The position numbers were made by a program, and so were the translations under genes. The notes beneath the pieces are model-generated. The model did not search any database, was not told the DNA's origin, and saw nothing but the letters and a program-made list of their open reading frames with translations. A stretch of 64,000 nucleotides of DNA from Datnioides undecimradiatus. Its lineage: Eukaryota > Chordata > Actinopteri > Lobotiformes > Datnioididae. Each line of letters starts with the position of its first letter. Positions within the stretch are counted from its first letter, which is position 1. This document shows, in pieces, positions 60,200 to 64,000 of the stretch. The DNA lies in the NCBI GenBank assembly GCA_008933995.1, contig WARS01000051.1, positions 1,178,001 to 1,242,000 of the forward strand, read 5' to 3'.

Positions 60200-61080
60200 C
60201 AATTCAAATGGAGCCACTGAGCTGGAATCCATGTACTGAACTGTTCATACGTCTCTCTTCTGTGTCTTTTAATCTATCAAATAACCTGAACTCATGGGAC
60301 ACACTTCCTCAAATAATGGCAGCTTTGTGCGCTTTGTTTTCAGCATAATCGCTGAATTTCAATCAGATTTATTTAAAAATACACGATAAAATGACCCAAC
60401 GTGAGCAACACAATGATGTGTTGTTAATGATAGTTGTGATAGTTAATAGATGTGATAGTTAATGATAAACATTTGACACACAACCTCCTTTAACTGTTCA
60501 ATCCGGACTAAAACCTTAATATTAACTGGCGAGTTGTGGTTTGGCAGGTATGGTGAGTCTCTGCTGGTTGCCTAGCGACCCCGGGGTGAGCCACGTGTGT
60601 AAACCCCACTGGTTACTTATGGGTTCAAGTGATAGGCAGATGTGAGATTAACATCAAAGGAAGGAAGCATATCTTATTTCATAGTTGCATGTGTTAATGC
60701 ACTGCTGTGTCACTTCACACTGTTGATGGTGCACCCCCCCCCCCCAAAAAAAAGATCAGACACTCTAAGGATTCTGGTGTATTTTAATATTCTAATGTTC
60801 ATCTTCCATATTTATCTTTGACTCACACTTTTTGTTTCTCTAATATCTTATTTTCCTCTCTTATTATGCGTCTCTTATTAATGCCGTGACAAATACCTTG
60901 TAGGTGGAAGATTCGTTGGTTCTAAGGCCTCAGAGCTGTGTTTCCACATACAAATAATCAATTCCGTGGCAACTGCATGAGGACAAATATGTGAGGAGGC
61001 CCATGTGCACACACACAACAATTAAAGGTGTAAGACTGGTGGAAACCGCTGTATGATTGACATCCTGCGCCTGTGTTTAA
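60200..61080. other. Intergenic spacer between chemokines 2 and 3
   Basis: About 0.9 kb, AT-rich, with a poly-C/poly-A junction near 60,735-60,754. No coding sequence is recognised. Confidence 0.6.
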
Positions 61081-61084
61081 CACT

Positions 61085-61090
61085 TATAAG
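61085..61090 (+). promoter_or_regulatory. TATA-like box of chemokine 3
   Basis: TATAAG in the context CTTATAAGAAGG lies 47 bases before the first in-frame ATG (61,132) and 83 before the ATG homologous to that of chemokine 2 (61,168). A start about 30 bases downstream would place both ATGs in the transcript. Confidence 0.5.
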
Positions 61091-61167
61091 AAGGAAGCAG
61101 GCAGACCATGTGTTGACAGATTCTGTGTGATATGACTAAAGCTGTCAGTCACCCCCGCAGCAGAGAC

Positions 61168-63218
61168 ATGCAGCCTATGGTCCAGGTCGCCGTGGCGCTC
61201 CTGAACGTTCTGTGGATGGTCTTCTTTTTACAACCACATCCTTTCTCAGGTACAGAGGGTTTTGTCTTTAGCTCTTCTTCGGCACCAAATGATAATTTCG
61301 TCTCTGACGAAAGCCTCGCTGTGGCGCTTCACGTCATGTGATGCTTCGTGCTGGTTCGCAGTGTTTGTGCAGAGAAGAAGCAGCGTCGGCTCCGATGATG
61401 AGACGCTGTTGGGAGAGTTCTGCGTTGAGCCTCAGTCTCACATGAGCTGGACATCAACTCCTCATTCAGTCACCGCCACCGCCACTGCTGAGAATGAACC
61501 CAACAGCACCACTCAGACGACACCTGAAGGTCAGCTTTAGTCTCCCCTTCACTCCCCTGTCTGTGCAAGGTTCCTATTGTAATTATATTGCATTGAAGCC
61601 CCTATAAACATATCAGCAGCAGGTGTGCAACAACGTTTTGCAATATCATTTTTCTATTAAAAGATAAAGAAGTCAGCTGCGTAATTGGGACGCTGGAGGC
61701 CAGAGGTTCTTAATATGACTTCATGTTTTAATGTTAATGGGTGATAAAGACATTTTGACAACATTAAGATGAGATTATGTTGGAAAATATTAAAGTATAT
61801 TATAGAAAATATGGCATGAGTAGGAGAAACCCCAAGTACGCAACTTATTGGCTCTAAATTGACATTTTTTATGGTTCTTTGGTTTCTTTGCAGGAAGTGC
61901 TGTGATGACTTCTGACAGAGTCCTCAACCACATTAAACCTACTGTACATGATGAGGAGAAAGCAAAAAGCCCCTCTCAGAGATAGAGTGTTTTAGCGCTG
62001 CACTGTGGTGTGCAAAAAGAAAGTGTTTCTCATGCAAGAATATTCCTCCATGCGGCTGTGGTGTAACACTGTTTCGTGTGACACCCAACTTTACGAGTTT
62101 CATACACTCTAATCCATCCTTTTGTCCTTTTGTTGAGCTGTGTTAGTCTGTAGTATGTGTGACCTGGTCCTGTAAGATTTTTATCTCCAGTAGGTCGGCT
62201 TTGGTTTTTCTTTACTCCCTGGCGTTCCTGTGTATTTTCGACAGCAAACACAGAGATCGGCTTCACACTGGAGGAGTATCCATGGCCAGAAGAGATGCTG
62301 CCCCCACAGCCGTCAGAGATCGACCTCAGGCCTGCTCCAGGAGGAAATGAACCTCACATAATGTAGTTGGTGTTTAATGTTTTGCTTTTTAAGTCATATT
62401 AACACATTACACATATTTTATACATTATACCGACTCTTCTTCTGTTGCATCGCTGAGCTGTGGATGACACTGCAGCGCTGCAACATGACATGCAGGTGCA
62501 GTTTAACAGTGTCTCTGCTTCTATCCCCTGTTAGAGACCTGGATCGGACAACTCCAGCTCCACCCCCTGCACAGACGCCGACGACCTCAGCGCTCGGCCC
62601 TGCCAGGAGCTCAGAAGCTGCTGCTGTTAGTGACGCCTACCGTCCAATGTGCCTGAACTGTGCTCCAAGAGTTAGCAGTGAGTGTTTGCTCTAACACACT
62701 GAAGGTTTGAAGGAGAACGTTCCTCACTATAAGCCTACACATCACCATTATCATCACATAATTAACTCTTAGCGTTGTTAATGAAGGTCATCTGAGTAAA
62801 ATACCAACATTTTCAGGCATGATCCCGTGCTGCTTCAAGTTTTACACCGGAAGAATACCATGGAGACGTATTAAAGCATATTTTCAAGTCTCACCACCAC
62901 TGTGTCCCATGAAGGCCATTGTGTAAGTAAAGGCTAATGCTAGCATATTCGCATAGATATAACATTATGAATTTCCATTTCCAACATTTATGTATTATGA
63001 GTATGAAATAAAATGTAATTTTTGGTCAAAAATGCACATTTTAGTATACTTTAGAGTTAGTGGTTACAACAAACTGAGCGTAATAATGACTCATCATCTT
63101 ATTCTCTCTCCACAGTCTGATTACAGTTAAAAAACGCAAATTGTGTGTTGATCCAAGCGATGTATGGGTCCGGAATATTCTGAAAAACACGAGACCTCTG
63201 CATTATGTTGGGCAGTAG
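61168..63218 (+). CDS. CC chemokine 3 with long N-terminal extension (239 residues)
   Basis: Exons 61,168-61,249, 61,362-61,529, 62,245-62,362, 62,535-62,677, 62,817-62,922 and 63,116-63,218; phases agree throughout. Exons 1-2 are homologous to those of chemokine 2: signal VAVALLNVLWMVFFLQPHPFS, then SDDETLLGEFC (Cys48). The extension continues with a Thr-rich segment and sequon N75, an acidic/Pro segment (EEYPWPEEMLPPQP) and a Pro/Thr/Ala stretch, with extra cysteines C162 and C165. The CC motif (C175-C176 in IPCCFKFYTGRI), C200 and C216 complete the fold, ending in DPSDVWVRNILKN. The chemokine part is strongly diverged from genes 1 and 2. ATG 61,168 was chosen by alignment with gene 2; ATG 61,132 is in frame and would add 12 residues. 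An alternative terminal exon is possible. Confidence 0.77.
61894..61985 (+). CDS. Candidate alternative terminal exon of chemokine 3 (isoform without chemokine domain)
   Basis: The acceptor TTCTTTGCAG at 61,893 is strong and matches the phase 1 end of exon 2. The frame stays open for 30 codons (SAVMTSDRVLNHIKPTVHDE and on) to TAG at 61,983-61,985. No donor in it gives the phase needed to join the exon at 62,245, while skipping it does. If used, it would give a secreted protein of 113 residues with the extension module only. The open length could be chance. Confidence 0.3.
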
Positions 63219-63231
63219 CGCCATCTGCTGA
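63218..63231 (-). promoter_or_regulatory. CTCF-like binding site at the end of chemokine 3 (reverse)
   Basis: On the minus strand TCAGCAGATGGCGC matches CCASYAGRKGGCRS at 13 of 14 positions (T at position 1). It starts at the last base of the stop codon of chemokine 3 and is oriented towards the site at 57,054. Confidence 0.45.
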
Positions 63232-64000
63232 CATCTGCAAATGAAAACAGAATGCGGTGCCTGAGACGGCGTGGCAGGGTCGCTGTGGAATCACCTTCGT
63301 GATAATTTCATCAAACCTTGTAAACATCAGGCAAAAATAGAGGACCAAGGTCACAGAAGAAGCAGAGACCTGTTCTCACCTTATTGATTAAATTGCGGGT
63401 ACGAGTTGCCTTTGTTCCCTAGTTATGGTCGATACATCTGCAGAAATAAGTGTATATGCACATTACTGATCATTATAATAGTCATTCCTATGTTATGGTA
63501 GCAATATCAGTACTGAGGTATTTGGGGCATTGTGATATTTGTTCATGTAAATCTCTGTCTGCTTTTTATTATGAATTATAAGCAAACCTATCAGGGTTAG
63601 TGATTAGCAACCTCAGAGTCACAGAATCACAGGACGCCATTGTTAAATTAGGAACGTCACAAAACGCTCATTAAAATTTACAAACATTTACAAACAATTT
63701 AGGGAATGCTGATTGGTGACCATTAGAGTTTACTGTAGGAACATTTTTAACCTGAGACACAACCAGCCTGCAGTATGTAGCATAGTATTAAACTAAACTC
63801 CATGTTAACATTGTATCATGAATGCAGTAAAGAAGAACTGTAAAGCAAAAAATGTTGCAAGTGATTAAAATCTGATTATTACTGAAGAAATCATGATTGT
63901 GTTGGTCTTTAACAGTGATTTCACAGTGATGCCGGGAGTAGACCACACCACATATGTGTTTCCTGACATTGGTTTCTGACAGTTACAGCCTGGTGAAGTA
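63232..64000. other. 3' flank of chemokine 3, no further gene seen
   Basis: AT-rich sequence. An ATTAAA near 63,385 could serve as polyadenylation signal for chemokine 3. I see no additional chemokine exon before the window ends. Confidence 0.5.

Overview
The window is vertebrate nuclear DNA, almost certainly from a ray-finned (probably spiny-rayed) teleost. It holds intron-containing genes with GT-AG introns, long CA/GT microsatellites, poly-T tracts and AATAAA signals. Two genes that are neighbours on human chromosome 4p16, KIAA0232 and TBC1D14, sit here side by side in the same orientation. All recognised genes are on the plus strand. Most open frames longer than 60 codons are chance or shadow frames and are not annotated.

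Layout. Bases 1-9.4 kb show no convincing gene. A CpG-rich promoter with a noncoding first exon (about 9.4-9.77 kb) starts the KIAA0232 orthologue, whose coding exons run 12,049-20,914 and include one exon of 3.4 kb. Its 3' UTR ends near 23.97 kb at a double AATAAA. A second CpG-rich region (24.8-25.4 kb) starts TBC1D14, a TBC-domain protein of the RAB11/ULK1 autophagy pathway in mammals. I could assemble 14 coding exons with consistent splice phase (25,393-52,686; 728 codons). Two further start-codon-bearing exons, at 31.87 kb and 39.84 kb, are in splice phase with the next TBC1D14 exon and may be internal promoters.

Downstream of TBC1D14 is a tandem cluster of three CC-chemokine genes (56.0-63.2 kb). 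The first is a conventional three-exon, 91-residue CC chemokine. The second and third are unusual. Each starts with a shared type of signal-peptide exon, continues with extra exons encoding an extracellular extension of about 125-150 residues rich in Ser/Thr/Pro/acid residues, and only then reaches the CC-chemokine exons (predicted 211 and 239 residues). Every junction keeps phase. Genes 1 and 2 share an almost identical exon and intron, a sign of recent duplication or gene conversion, but their last exons differ mostly by amino-acid-changing substitutions. This N-terminally extended chemokine pair is the most interesting content of the window.

Five CTCF-like 14-mers lie at suggestive places: between KIAA0232 and TBC1D14, within TBC1D14, between chemokine 1 and the extended chemokines, and at the stop codon of the last chemokine. 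The last two face each other around the extended pair. Exon boundaries and protein lengths come from reading splice sites and phases by eye. Family assignments rest on recognising conserved sequence, not on a database search.
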